DNA of 64,000 bases. Origin: Oceanirhabdus seepicola (GTDB lineage: Bacteria; Bacillota; Clostridia; Clostridiales; Clostridiaceae). The stretch is taken from assembly GCF_023684385.1 (NCBI RefSeq), contig NZ_JAGSOJ010000001.1:186001-250000 (forward strand), read 5' to 3'. Each line of letters opens with the position of its first letter. The first letter of the stretch is position 1. The position numbers and the translations under genes are program-made. This document shows positions 1-9,053 of this stretch, piece by piece. The notes beneath the pieces were generated by a model. The model was not told the DNA's origin. It did no database searches and was given only the letters and a program-made list of their open reading frames with translations.

Positions 1-82
1 CCTTAAGTTCATTATTAATTAACTTTAATAAAAAAATAACGTCATCAGGAGAATAAGAACCAGAACTTAAAGCCTCTTTCAT
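1..82 (-). CDS. StiP-like cysteine protease / PRTase_1 family protein, N-terminus only
   Basis: Only the first 27 codons are inside the window; the gene continues off the left edge. The N-terminus reads MKEALSSGSYSPDDVIFLLK, and the GSYSPDDVxFLL signature is what I know from the start of Ter-cluster StiP/PELOTA-associated proteins. The ATG follows a strong GAGGAGGGG ribosome binding site, and it overlaps the TGA of the upstream phosphoribosyltransferase gene as ATGA, which implies translational coupling. The family is named in tellurite-resistance/stress operons next to C-C bond lyase and PRTase-TRSP proteins, exactly the neighbours seen here. The assignment rests on one short motif plus context. 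Confidence 0.6.
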   Translation of the reverse strand, partial: MKEALSSGSYSPDDVIFLLKLINNELK

Positions 83-1422
83 ATCTGCCCCTCCTCTGAA
101 AAACACACAAAAGTTATATTCTTAATTCCTACTGTTGAGAAAATATTTGCAAGTTCAGTTTTAGTGTCTTCCTTTAGCTCTCTTTCACTAAAGAAAAATA
201 CATCTTCATAAAAATCATGAGGGAGATTATATAAATAATTTTTAATCTTATCACCATTAGGAGCATTAAATTCTACTTTATTCTTATTTCCATATCCTTC
301 TTTATTAAGAGGGAAAACGGGGCTCTTTGTTGATGATTGGAAATATACATCCTCCCCCATATAACTTGAAATAATACATGGTAAATAAATAAACTCCCCT
401 TCTCCAACACAAAGACACCTTTCCTTAGTTCTATATGTATTTAGAATGGCTCCATGCTCTTTACATTGTTTTTCAACATCAAGACTTTCCTTATAACTTA
501 ATCCAAATCTTCCTGTATACTTTATGTAATTTTCATTATATAATGGCGTTTTTAATTTTATATCTTTATGCTTATTAGGATATGATTTAATTTTTAGTAA
601 TTCTTCTCCCTTAACTTCATCTATTTTCTTACACTTAACTGTTCCTTTTGTAAGAGATGAAAAAATTATATTTTGCCCATTGTTCTCATATTTATCTTTA
701 TCTCTCCAGTCTAATATAGATATAACTCCGAAGCTTTCTCCTGGTAAATTTTTAATCAAATTTCTAGCTGTATTACCTGTTGTTATCTCATCGTCTATTA
801 ATACAATTTCCTCAAAATTATTAAAATACTCCTTTGTAGGTGCATAAATCATATGATTAACAGCATGAGAATGCTCTTCTTTAAAAACAAAGTTTGGTGT
901 TGAATTATCAATTATTTCTCTTGTGGTATGTATATACCATCCATTTTCAAAGCAATTAAATACTCCCTGAGCTAAACCAGTAGCAGTCTCTGCAAAACCT
1001 ATAAATAAAGTCTTTTTAGGTAAAGAAATTTTTATATTTGCTGCTTTTACAGCTTCTTTTATAATATTAGATTTCAATTCATTACTTTCATCTCTTTTAA
1101 ATACATCATTTTTTAAAAGTTCTTTCAACCCTTCAATTAGTACATCAATATCAGAATAGGTCTTATTATATCTATCCATAACCCATTGTCTCGCTAAAAT
1201 TGCTCCAGTAATCTTCAAAACTTCAGGTTTAATAGGTATGTGTTTACCTATTAGCCTGCTTACAAATAAAAATGCTCTTTTTTTATTTTCTCTTGCAGAC
1301 ATTGTAAATAAAAGATCTTCTGGAATATTGAATTTATTATCTTTAATATCCAGTTTTATTTCTAAAGCTTCTTTCTGAAGTTTGGCTTGTCCACTTGAGT
1401 AAATCTTTATAATCTTTTCCAT
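79..1422 (-). CDS. Phosphoribosyltransferase-TRSP domain protein (Ter-associated)
   Basis: A 447-residue protein with a type I phosphoribosyltransferase signature, VLIDDEITTGNT, at about residues 207-218 (the PRPP-binding acidic loop) and a GRFGLS motif at about 304-309 that marks the C-terminal TRSP domain. This PRTase_2 plus TRSP architecture is known from tellurium-resistance-linked operons, where it is proposed to help make a nucleoside-like or ribosylated metabolite; the real substrate is unknown. The start overlaps the upstream lyase gene by 80 nt. The overlap is probably real, because the N-terminal segment up to MSARENKKRAFLFVS looks conserved and a GGGGG ribosome binding site precedes the ATG. 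The next gene starts inside its stop codon. Confidence 0.8.
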   Translation of the reverse strand: MEKIIKIYSSGQAKLQKEALEIKLDIKDNKFNIPEDLLFTMSARENKKRAFLFVSRLIGKHIPIKPEVLKITGAILARQWVMDRYNKTYSDIDVLIEGLKELLKNDVFKRDESNELKSNIIKEAVKAANIKISLPKKTLFIGFAETATGLAQGVFNCFENGWYIHTTREIIDNSTPNFVFKEEHSHAVNHMIYAPTKEYFNNFEEIVLIDDEITTGNTARNLIKNLPGESFGVISILDWRDKDKYENNGQNIIFSSLTKGTVKCKKIDEVKGEELLKIKSYPNKHKDIKLKTPLYNENYIKYTGRFGLSYKESLDVEKQCKEHGAILNTYRTKERCLCVGEGEFIYLPCIISSYMGEDVYFQSSTKSPVFPLNKEGYGNKNKVEFNAPNGDKIKNYLYNLPHDFYEDVFFFSERELKEDTKTELANIFSTVGIKNITFVCFSEEGQI

Positions 1423-2461
1423 AGTTGTAAACCCCCATAATTTTTGCTCTTTTCAATATATTAGTTGCCCATATTGTGTGCGGCTTTATTTCGTTCATTT
1501 TATTTCTATATGTACTTCTTATTACGCCATCTTCATTGGATGTTACTATATCTATGGCATCACTATATTCTTCCTTACTTACAACTAAAGAAGCATTGAC
1601 TGAAAATACTTGTTTAGGATGAATAACAGTTTTTCCTGTAAGCCCATTAGTTATATCCAGCTTAATCTCCTTAATGAATGTACTAGGTTGAAATATTTTG
1701 GAATTATTGAAATATTCATATACAGGTCCTGAGATAACGTACTCATCTCTTTTAAAAACATTTATTATATCATATATGCAATCTGACACTACTCCCACGT
1801 CATAAATAGTATGCTCCTTATTTCTTCTAATTCCAAGAATACCACTTAAATCTGTAGCCCCTATTCTAATGTTTAAAATCAAATCTTTATATTTATCAAA
1901 ATAGTTCTTCAGCTTAATAAGTTCTTCAAGCCTTGTCTCTTTATATGCTATACTTTTACTTTCCAATACCGGAAGAACAAATAACTTCTTATTGTTTGCT
2001 TTATTAAAATCATCTACTAATGGAAAATATAAATTACAGTTATCTATACTTATCTTTGGTACTATAAACCCGCACAGACAATCCAATGGATAATTTTCAA
2101 GAATCTTTTTAAGTTGTTGTGGATTCTTAACCCTTAAAAATATTAGAGGAAGATTTCTTTCTATAAATGTATTATCTTTTTTTTGTAATCTATGAACCTC
2201 TTTAAAGAATTTAAAAACATTTTTTTCAGCATTTAAAATGTTATTGGAATCTGTTGCATCCTCCAAACAAATTGCCACAGAATTGCAATTTTGAAATCTC
2301 AAGTTAATCAAAGAATTTAATAAATCTTCTCTAAGTGCACTGGTATATAGTAGAGCACCTATTGAGTAAACCAATATATCTCTTGAAGAATTTAATTTAT
2401 ATTCACATGGATTTATATAAAAAATTTCATTTAAACTTTGAAGGTACTCAAAGTGTTTCAA
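1343..2461 (-). CDS. HpcH/HpaI-type C-C bond lyase family protein (Ter-associated)
   Basis: About 372 residues related to the citrate lyase beta / HpcH-HpaI aldolase fold, in the C-C_Bond_Lyase subfamily found in Ter operons. Supporting segments are VAICLEDATDSNN near residue 70, IFLRVKNPQQ, and RIGATDLSGILG, which would supply the acidic metal-binding residues. The reading frame opens at ATGATG at 2470, but AGGAG touches those ATGs. A TTG at 2459-2461 is 9 nt from the ribosome binding site and gives the family-like start MKHFEYLQSL, so I prefer it. It is the first gene of the operon, and its 3' end overlaps the PRTase gene. The reaction in this context is not known. Confidence 0.75.
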   Translation of the reverse strand: MKHFEYLQSLNEIFYINPCEYKLNSSRDILVYSIGALLYTSALREDLLNSLINLRFQNCNSVAICLEDATDSNNILNAEKNVFKFFKEVHRLQKKDNTFIERNLPLIFLRVKNPQQLKKILENYPLDCLCGFIVPKISIDNCNLYFPLVDDFNKANNKKLFVLPVLESKSIAYKETRLEELIKLKNYFDKYKDLILNIRIGATDLSGILGIRRNKEHTIYDVGVVSDCIYDIINVFKRDEYVISGPVYEYFNNSKIFQPSTFIKEIKLDITNGLTGKTVIHPKQVFSVNASLVVSKEEYSDAIDIVTSNEDGVIRSTYRNKMNEIKPHTIWATNILKRAKIMGVYNYGKDYKDLLKWTSQTSERSFRNKTGY

Positions 2462-2630
2462 TACCATCATCTCCTAGTTGTTTAATACATAACTTTTTAT
2501 TACTCATTATAACATCTTTAATAATATCTTTTCCAATTTTTTAGTAACTACCCTAGGTCCTAATGAGAGACATTAATGCAGGTTAAAATCCAGAATATTT
2601 AGTTAAATTTAAATTTCTTTTTTCTCATAT

Positions 2631-2661
2631 TTAAAAAGAGGCTGTTAATAGGACAGCCTCT
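2631..2661 (-). terminator. Rho-independent terminator of dbpA
   Basis: AGAGGCTGT and ACAGCCTCT form a perfect 9-bp stem around a 7-nt loop. On the minus strand the stem runs straight into TTTTT. It lies 15 nt past the dbpA stop codon. Confidence 0.85.
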
Positions 2662-2675
2662 AGTTTTGGGGATTG

Positions 2676-4121
2676 CTACATCTCCACTTTACTTACCGTG
2701 CGGAGTCTACCTTTAATAGGTGTCTTTTGTAACTCCTGAAAAATATACTCACCTTTATTATTTAATATTTCTACAAAGGTAGATATATCAAGTACATTTA
2801 TGATCCCTATGTCATCCTTTGTCATGCCTTCAATGTTGCAAAGTGTACCTACAATATCTACTGGTCTCATTTTTGTTTTCTTACCTGCATTGATATGCAA
2901 TTTCATAATTTCTTTGCTTAGCTGTGCGCCTTTTATTTCTTTATTTTGAGGTTTAGTATTTATTTTTACAACAAATTCCTCTTTGAAATTATTCACAGTT
3001 TCTTTCTCTGGTCTTTCTTTTAAAACAATCTCTTTGCCGATATATTGCTGTATATCATTTAGAAACTTACTTTCATTTTGTGCTACAAAAGTAACTGCTC
3101 TACCTTTCCTGTTTATACGTCCAGTTCTTCCTATCCTATGAACATAGCTTTCGCAATCTTGTGGTATATCATAATTGATTACAAGTGAAATGTTATCTAT
3201 ATCTATTCCTCTAGCTGCAACATCTGTAGCAACCAGATATCTGAAATTACCTTGTTTAAAATCATTCATTACTCTTAACCTATCACGTTGTTCCATTCCG
3301 CCGTGAGTCTTGCCACAAGTATACTTCAGCTTTGCCAGCTCATTATAAACCTCATCCACCTTATGCTTTGTATTGCAAAATATAATACAACTATCGGGGT
3401 TTTCTACTATGGTTATGTCTCTTAAAAGTTCATTCTTATCATTTTGATTTACATTATATCTTTCTTGACATATCCTATCTGCTGCTGAACTTTGGTTTTC
3501 TATTTCAACAAGTATAGGTTCTTTCATGTATTTGTTACATAAAGCCTCTATATCTTTAGGCATTGTAGCTGACAATAAAACCGTCACACGTTCCTTTGAC
3601 AAACTGTTTATTATGGTCTGTATTTGCTCTATAAATCCCATATTAAGCATTTCATCAGCTTCATCTATTACAAGGTATTTTATTTTTGATGTATCAAATG
3701 TCCCTCTTTCAATGTGATCTATAATACGCCCCGGTGTTCCAACCACCACATGTGTTTTTTGTTTAAGTTGTTTTTCTTGTTTAATAAAAGGAGACTTTCC
3801 GTAAATTGCTGGTACTTTAATCCTTTTAAATCTGCCAATATTAAAAATATCTTCTTTGACCTGAATAGCAAGTTCTCTTGTTGGTGTAATCACTAATGCT
3901 TGAGGTTTATTTTCTTCCCAATCTACTAATTCACAAATAGGGATAGCAAATGCAGCAGTCTTTCCGCTTCCAGTTTGAGACTTTACTATTATATCCTTTT
4001 GCTCTAATACAGCCGGTATAACCTGTTCCTGAACACTTGTAGGCCTTTTAAAATTTAGCATGCTAATTGCTTTTAATATATCATTGCTCAATGGGTAATC
4101 CTTAAAATTTGCTTTTATCAT
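2676..4121 (-). CDS. dbpA: ATP-dependent RNA helicase DbpA (DEAD box)
   Basis: A 481-residue DEAD-box helicase with all core motifs: SQTGSGKT at 48-55 (Walker A), PTREL at 80-84, GTPGR, DEAD at 153-156, SAT at 184-186, and HRIGRTGR at 318-325. The last 80 residues or so match the DbpA RNA-binding domain, which in E. coli DbpA and B. subtilis YxiN (479 residues) binds hairpin 92 of 23S rRNA during large-subunit assembly. Length and domain order fit DbpA/YxiN rather than the longer CshA or DeaD. It follows a small RHH-like gene by only 15 nt, so the two are probably co-transcribed, and it is closed by a strong terminator. Confidence 0.9.
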   Translation of the reverse strand: MIKANFKDYPLSNDILKAISMLNFKRPTSVQEQVIPAVLEQKDIIVKSQTGSGKTAAFAIPICELVDWEENKPQALVITPTRELAIQVKEDIFNIGRFKRIKVPAIYGKSPFIKQEKQLKQKTHVVVGTPGRIIDHIERGTFDTSKIKYLVIDEADEMLNMGFIEQIQTIINSLSKERVTVLLSATMPKDIEALCNKYMKEPILVEIENQSSAADRICQERYNVNQNDKNELLRDITIVENPDSCIIFCNTKHKVDEVYNELAKLKYTCGKTHGGMEQRDRLRVMNDFKQGNFRYLVATDVAARGIDIDNISLVINYDIPQDCESYVHRIGRTGRINRKGRAVTFVAQNESKFLNDIQQYIGKEIVLKERPEKETVNNFKEEFVVKINTKPQNKEIKGAQLSKEIMKLHINAGKKTKMRPVDIVGTLCNIEGMTKDDIGIINVLDISTFVEILNNKGEYIFQELQKTPIKGRLRTVSKVEM

Positions 4122-4136
4122 TTAATCATCTCTTTC

Positions 4137-4493
4137 TTACTTATTAACTATATTCGTTAGTAGATTAACAATCATGTCTTCTTTAGGTTTTTTAGTTTTT
4201 TTAGCAACAATCGCAAGTGCATAATATGTTTTTTCATCAACATTTAAGATTATAGGTTGCAGTTTTTTTGTAGTTTTTTTCATACCACTTTTTGCTTTCT
4301 CTTCATTTGAAATTTCATCTGAATTTGCATTTTTTATAATTCCTTCTATTTTAGAAGCCCACACCGACTCTTTTTCTTTTACGAAATTATTAATTATTTC
4401 ATATATAAAATCATTTCTTTCTAATTCTTTTTCTTTAGCTTTTAGTTTTAAATCTCTTTTTAAATCTTTCGTTACATTTAATTTAATTTTCAT
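4137..4493 (-). CDS. Small protein with two ribbon-helix-helix-like halves
   Basis: 118 residues, start set by AGGAG 6 nt upstream. The N-terminal half, about residues 1-40 (KIKLNVTKDLKRDL then ERNDFIYEIINNFV), and the C-terminal half, about residues 79-117 (IILNVDEKTYYALA then KEDMIVNLLTNIV), each show one beta strand followed by two helices, the pattern of a ribbon-helix-helix unit. They are joined by a lysine-rich linker. That would make a single-chain pseudo-dimer able to bind DNA. The gene precedes dbpA in the same transcript. I do not recognise a named family, and the RHH reading is by pattern only. Confidence 0.5.
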   Translation of the reverse strand: MKIKLNVTKDLKRDLKLKAKEKELERNDFIYEIINNFVKEKESVWASKIEGIIKNANSDEISNEEKAKSGMKKTTKKLQPIILNVDEKTYYALAIVAKKTKKPKEDMIVNLLTNIVNK

Positions 4494-4758
4494 TTTATCT
4501 CCTCTTACTCTTCTTTATCTTCTATATATATCGTTAGTTTTATATTATAACACATTATATCCATTATGATTGTATTATCAGTTTCCTTTTTACAATCACA
4601 ATATAGTTTATCACCTTAGAACTATGCTATTCAGAAAAACAAAAAAAATTTCCAATGCCTCCTTAACCTCTTTGTAACATATTGTCGAAATAAATGTATT
4701 ATTATATTGTAGTAAGTCTGTAGGGGGTATCTATTTTACTATAGGAGTTGAAGTTTAT

Positions 4759-5751
4759 ATGAAAAAGTTGAATGTTAAAGGAAAAATATTGAGTATTGCT
4801 CTTGTTATACTCTTGATATCATCACTTCCTTTTGCCAATAAAGTTGAGGCAATTACTAAATGTGATGTAAAGCCTAATAAATCTGAAGGAAAAAAAGACA
4901 TAATTTTGGAAATAATCAAGAACATTAGTCAAGATACTGAAAAAGATTCATCAGATAATATTGATACTGAAGTTGAAGTTGAAGATGAATTTAAAGATGA
5001 AGAACATGAGGTTTATATTGTACAGTCTGGAGATACATTATTTAAAATTTCAGTTAAATATAATATAGACATTAGAAAACTTAAGGAAATCAATGACTTG
5101 ACAAGTGATACTATATATATTGGACAAGCATTAACTATTATCACTGATGCTAACGGTTTAAATGATAAAATCATTGTAAGTAATCCAGATCATATTTTAG
5201 CATTAGTAAATAAGAAAAATAAATTGCCCTCAGATTATATTCCTCATAATCTTGTTGTGCCGAATGTTCCTTTTCCCTTTAAAAGTTATCATTCTAAAAA
5301 ATTAATGAGAAAAGAGGCTGCTCAAGCATTAGAAAATTTATTTAAAAAAGCTGAAGAAGATAATATTAAAATATATGCATTATCAGGTTATCGCTCATAT
5401 ACGAGACAAGAATCTATTTTTGCTTCCAATGTTAAAAAAAACGGATTAGAAAAAGCTAACCAATTTAGTGCTAAACCTGGTGAGAGCGAACACCAAACTG
5501 GTTTAGCAATGGATTTAACAAGCCCTTCAGTTAATAATGTTTTAACTCAACGTTTTGGACAAACTATGGAGGGTAAATGGGTTAAAGCTAATGCTTATAA
5601 ATTTGGATTTATAATTCGCTATCCTAAAGGTAAAGAACACATTACTGGATATCAGTATGAACCATGGCATTTACGTTTTGTTGGTAAAGAAGCGGCAGAA
5701 GAAATTTTTAATAAAAACATAACTTTAGAAGAATACTTGGGCGAAATTTAA
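4759..5751 (+). CDS. LysM domain D-alanyl-D-alanine carboxypeptidase (VanY, M15B)
   Basis: A 330-residue secreted protein. Residues 1-31 form a signal peptide (KKLNVKGK then a hydrophobic core). A linker rich in acidic residues leads to a LysM peptidoglycan-binding module at about 85-128 (YIVQSGDTLFKIS). The C-terminal half is a VanY-type metallopeptidase. It shows LSGYRSY, SEHQTGLAMD at 243-252 giving the zinc ligands H245 and D252, and EPWHLRFVG with H304. These enzymes trim the terminal D-Ala of peptidoglycan stem peptides outside the cell. The start has AGGAG 11 nt upstream. It stands alone and is closed by a hairpin terminator, so it is probably a single-gene transcript. Confidence 0.9.
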   Translation: MKKLNVKGKILSIALVILLISSLPFANKVEAITKCDVKPNKSEGKKDIILEIIKNISQDTEKDSSDNIDTEVEVEDEFKDEEHEVYIVQSGDTLFKISVKYNIDIRKLKEINDLTSDTIYIGQALTIITDANGLNDKIIVSNPDHILALVNKKNKLPSDYIPHNLVVPNVPFPFKSYHSKKLMRKEAAQALENLFKKAEEDNIKIYALSGYRSYTRQESIFASNVKKNGLEKANQFSAKPGESEHQTGLAMDLTSPSVNNVLTQRFGQTMEGKWVKANAYKFGFIIRYPKGKEHITGYQYEPWHLRFVGKEAAEEIFNKNITLEEYLGEI

Positions 5752-5782
5752 CTGCTGATGCCAAATCAGCAGTTTTTATTTT
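5752..5782 (+). terminator. Terminator after the VanY gene
   Basis: CTGCTGAT and ATCAGCAG form an 8-bp stem with a 5-nt loop followed by TTTTTATTTT, directly at the stop codon of the carboxypeptidase gene. Confidence 0.9.
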
Positions 5783-5967
5783 AACACATAAGATACTTTG
5801 TCCCTAGTATATCTTCCTAAAATAACTACCACTGGAACTTATGGAAAAATCGTGTTTGATTTAAATTTTCTACATCATTTGACATATTTACTTTATATAT
5901 ATATAATTATATATTGCATCAATATTTTAAAATCACCAATTATATTTACCGAAACGGAGGACAACTT

Positions 5968-8900
5968 GTGAAAAAGATCTTAAAAATTTTTACTAGTGAT
6001 ATAAAAAATATATTTAAAAACAAAATAGCTTTAATTATAGTATGTGGCTTACTGATATTGCCTTCTCTTTATGCATGGTTTAATATATATGCCTCTTGGG
6101 ATCCTTATGGAAGTACTGGTGGCATTAAGATTGCTGTGTGTAACAAAGATGTAGGAGGAAAAATAAAAGACAGTGAAATTATGATTGGTGAAGAGCTTAT
6201 AGAAAATTTGAAAGAAAATGATACTTTAGGGTGGACATTTGTAGATGATTCTGATGAAGCTATAGATCTTACTAGAACTGGAGAAGTATATGCTAGTATA
6301 ATAATTCCAAAGGACTTTTCTGAAAAAATGAGTACAATTATCGATGATAATCCAATGAAACCGTCCTTAGAATATTATGTTAACGAAAAAGTAAATGCTA
6401 TTTCTCCTAAAATCACCGATAAAGGAGCTTCAACAATTCAAAATCAAATAAGTTCTGCTTTTATTGAATCAGTCACTACACAAATTTTTTCAATGTTGAA
6501 AGATGCTGGTGTAAAAACTGAAGATATCGATCCAATATTTAATACATACAAAAAGTATTTAGATAATTTAATCGAAGATATTCCTATTATGGCTCAACGA
6601 TTAAATGATAATTCCAAAGGAGTTGACAAAGGTTCAGAACTTGTTTCTCTTTCTTCTAAAGATATTGATTTAGTTGATAACACTTTGAATGATTTAGTTT
6701 CTTTTACTCATGATTTCAAAACAGATATAGATACTCTTAATGAAAATACAGATGAAACTTCAAGAGATCTTGTTGAAACTCTTAACTTAACAAAAATCTG
6801 TCTTGAAGATTTAGATAATAATACAGTGAAACTTAAAGATAAACTTGTATTAGAGAAACCTGATTTTGTAAATACTCTCAATGAAAGCTCTGATAATTTA
6901 AAAATAATAATTGAGGATATGCGCTCTATTCAAAGCAGTCTTAATCAGTTTGATGAAGATATATCTCCTGAAATAGAGAGTTTAGCTGAAATAACAGAAA
7001 ATCAATTAATTGAACTAGAAAATTTATTAAAAAAATTACTTACCATTGATTATAATAATAATTCAGTATATGAGATTACAAAGACCATACGCGAATTAGA
7101 CGCTAATATTAGGACTAATCTTTTAAAGATAAATGGTACGTTAGATCCTATGATAGAAAAGAATTCTAAAATCGTTACTCCTAGAGTCAATTATATCACT
7201 GCTATAACTAGCAATTTTGATAAGATATTTGATAAAAATATACCTGAAGATACAAATAAACCTGAAGATACAAATAAACCTGAAGACACAAATAAACCTG
7301 AAGACATATTAGAACGTGGAACCGCAAATGAAAAGTATAAAAAAGCTGTTATTGATGAAGCTAATAAAAGATCTGATAATATTTTGAAAAACATTGAAGC
7401 TTTTAAAATAGAACTTTCAAAAAACCCATCAACACTTGATGAAAATTTAAATACAATAATTAAAACTATAAATAAATACCCATTGGGGAATGATTTAAAA
7501 TTACCACTCGAGAGTACTTTAGATTCTATGAAGGAAAATCTTGAAAATATCAAAATTGATAATGACTATACAACCTCATATGAAAATTTATACAAGGAAA
7601 ACAATGCATTAAAATTATATGGAGCATCACTGAAGCTACCAGAGGATATAAGTGAGTCAATTGATAAAGCTTTATCTACATTGGATACTATAGATGATAC
7701 ATGTGATTCAATTGATAAGGACGTTAATAAATTTATACATTATTTTGTATATTATACTAGCAATTTAAAAGGAAACGTGGAAGATATCAGAATCCATCTT
7801 AACACGATTAATGAATTAATAGGAGATGAGAAAAATTATCTAATACCTCTAGTTAAGGAAGTTACAGATATCTCATTATCTAGAATGGATGAAGTATCTA
7901 ATCTATTGAGTGATTTATCAAATGATATTAACGATAATAATAACATTGAAAACTCACTAGATAATATACATAATTTAAATTCAAATATGATTAGCAATCT
8001 TGATAATTTGATTATAAAAATCAATACTGATTTAACTGCTACTGTAAAAAGATATTTATCTAACGCATCTAATTTTTCATCAGATGCTAATGCACTCCTC
8101 GTGAGTATTACTGCTAAAACTGAGCTAATAAAAGATTTTTCAACCACAGCGGCTAATAATGGACAAGTTGCTGCTGCTGATATGATTAAGATTAGTGAAG
8201 AATTACCAGAACTTCAAGAGGATTTAACGCACTTAAGTAACAGACTGGATGAGTTTTCAGAAAAAGCAAATATCGAAGAATTTGTAGATAAAATTGAGTC
8301 TAATGAAAATGTTATTTCGGATTTTATGGCAGCTCCTGTTGACTTGAACTCTCATTCATTATACTCTACAGATTTTTACGGATGCAGTATGACACCTTTT
8401 TACACAACTTTATCTCTATGGGTTGGAATTTTGGTTTTATCTTCATTATTAACAACAGAAAGTAAAAATGTAGATTTTAAACCTACTCCATTACAAACTT
8501 ACTTAGGTAAATATCCTTTGTTTGCTACTTTAGCTATGCTTCAAGGCTTAATAGTATCATTAGGTGATTTGTATTTATTAAAGGTTACTGCTGCCGAACC
8601 TACTTTATTTGTACTTTTAAGTATATTTCAAAGTTTAGTGTTTTGTACTATAATATACGCATTACTTTCTCTTTTTGGAAATGTAGGAAAAGCAATGGGA
8701 GTTGTACTTTTGGTACTTCAAGTTGCTGGTTCTGGTGGAACTTTCCCTATACAGATGACTCCACTATTTTTCCAAAAACTATATTCATGGCTTCCCTTTA
8801 CTTATGGTATTGGAGCTCTAAGAGAAGCTGTATTTGGAGTGCTTTATCCTGCACTTAGAACAGACATCCTTACATTATTTTCTTATCTTGTTATATTTTT

Positions 8901-8988
8901 TATAATGGGTCTTTTATTTGTAAGTCTAGCTCATGAGCCTCTAGAAAAAATAGCTCATAAGCTTGAAGAATCAGGAATTGCAGAATAA
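5968..8988 (+). CDS. YhgE/Pip-family membrane protein
   Basis: About 1006 residues from a GTG start at 5968, chosen because CGGAGG lies 7 nt upstream; an ATG at 5914 is in frame but has no ribosome binding site. One N-terminal membrane helix (IALIIVCGLLILPSLYAWFN) is followed by a very large, mostly helical extracellular domain. The C-terminus has about five membrane helices resembling ABC-2-type permeases (from FYTTLSLWVGILVLSS on). This is the layout of YhgE/Pip proteins, whose relatives Pip and YueB act as phage receptors in Lactococcus and Bacillus and are distantly related to EsaA of type VII secretion. The extracellular domain carries a three-copy PEDTNK repeat. Physiological role unknown. 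Confidence 0.85.
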   Translation: MKKILKIFTSDIKNIFKNKIALIIVCGLLILPSLYAWFNIYASWDPYGSTGGIKIAVCNKDVGGKIKDSEIMIGEELIENLKENDTLGWTFVDDSDEAIDLTRTGEVYASIIIPKDFSEKMSTIIDDNPMKPSLEYYVNEKVNAISPKITDKGASTIQNQISSAFIESVTTQIFSMLKDAGVKTEDIDPIFNTYKKYLDNLIEDIPIMAQRLNDNSKGVDKGSELVSLSSKDIDLVDNTLNDLVSFTHDFKTDIDTLNENTDETSRDLVETLNLTKICLEDLDNNTVKLKDKLVLEKPDFVNTLNESSDNLKIIIEDMRSIQSSLNQFDEDISPEIESLAEITENQLIELENLLKKLLTIDYNNNSVYEITKTIRELDANIRTNLLKINGTLDPMIEKNSKIVTPRVNYITAITSNFDKIFDKNIPEDTNKPEDTNKPEDTNKPEDILERGTANEKYKKAVIDEANKRSDNILKNIEAFKIELSKNPSTLDENLNTIIKTINKYPLGNDLKLPLESTLDSMKENLENIKIDNDYTTSYENLYKENNALKLYGASLKLPEDISESIDKALSTLDTIDDTCDSIDKDVNKFIHYFVYYTSNLKGNVEDIRIHLNTINELIGDEKNYLIPLVKEVTDISLSRMDEVSNLLSDLSNDINDNNNIENSLDNIHNLNSNMISNLDNLIIKINTDLTATVKRYLSNASNFSSDANALLVSITAKTELIKDFSTTAANNGQVAAADMIKISEELPELQEDLTHLSNRLDEFSEKANIEEFVDKIESNENVISDFMAAPVDLNSHSLYSTDFYGCSMTPFYTTLSLWVGILVLSSLLTTESKNVDFKPTPLQTYLGKYPLFATLAMLQGLIVSLGDLYLLKVTAAEPTLFVLLSIFQSLVFCTIIYALLSLFGNVGKAMGVVLLVLQVAGSGGTFPIQMTPLFFQKLYSWLPFTYGIGALREAVFGVLYPALRTDILTLFSYLVIFFIMGLLFVSLAHEPLEKIAHKLEESGIAE
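7243..7308 (+). repeat. In-frame 18-bp tandem repeat encoding PEDTNK
   Basis: Three consecutive 18-bp units (cctgaagatacaaataaa, the third with one silent change) plus a partial fourth encode PEDTNK-PEDTNK-PEDTNK-PED inside the extracellular domain of the Pip protein. Copy number is likely to vary by slippage without breaking the frame. Confidence 0.9.
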
Positions 8989-8990
8989 AT

Positions 8991-9025
8991 AAAAGCATCT
9001 GTGTTAACGCACAGATGCTTTTATT
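8991..9025. terminator. Bidirectional terminator, inverted copy of the hairpin at 11461
   Basis: AAAAGCATCTGTG and CACAGATGCTTTT form a 13-bp perfect stem with a TTAACG loop, with A and T runs on both sides. It sits between the convergent Pip and bacteriohemerythrin genes and can serve both. The hairpin at 11461-11499 has the same stem and the reverse-complement loop. Confidence 0.9.
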
Positions 9026-9053
9026 TATGAGTATGGTAACCAACAGACTAAGG

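Noticed and set aside
5914..5967. Longer start for the Pip gene
   Set aside because: The ATG at 5914 has no ribosome binding site and adds 18 residues before the basic start that precedes the membrane helix; GTG at 5968 has a near-perfect site.
7191..8147. Antisense frames of 120 and 103 codons inside the Pip gene
   Set aside because: They are shadows of the real gene with no ribosome binding sites and low-complexity composition from the PEDTNK repeat.
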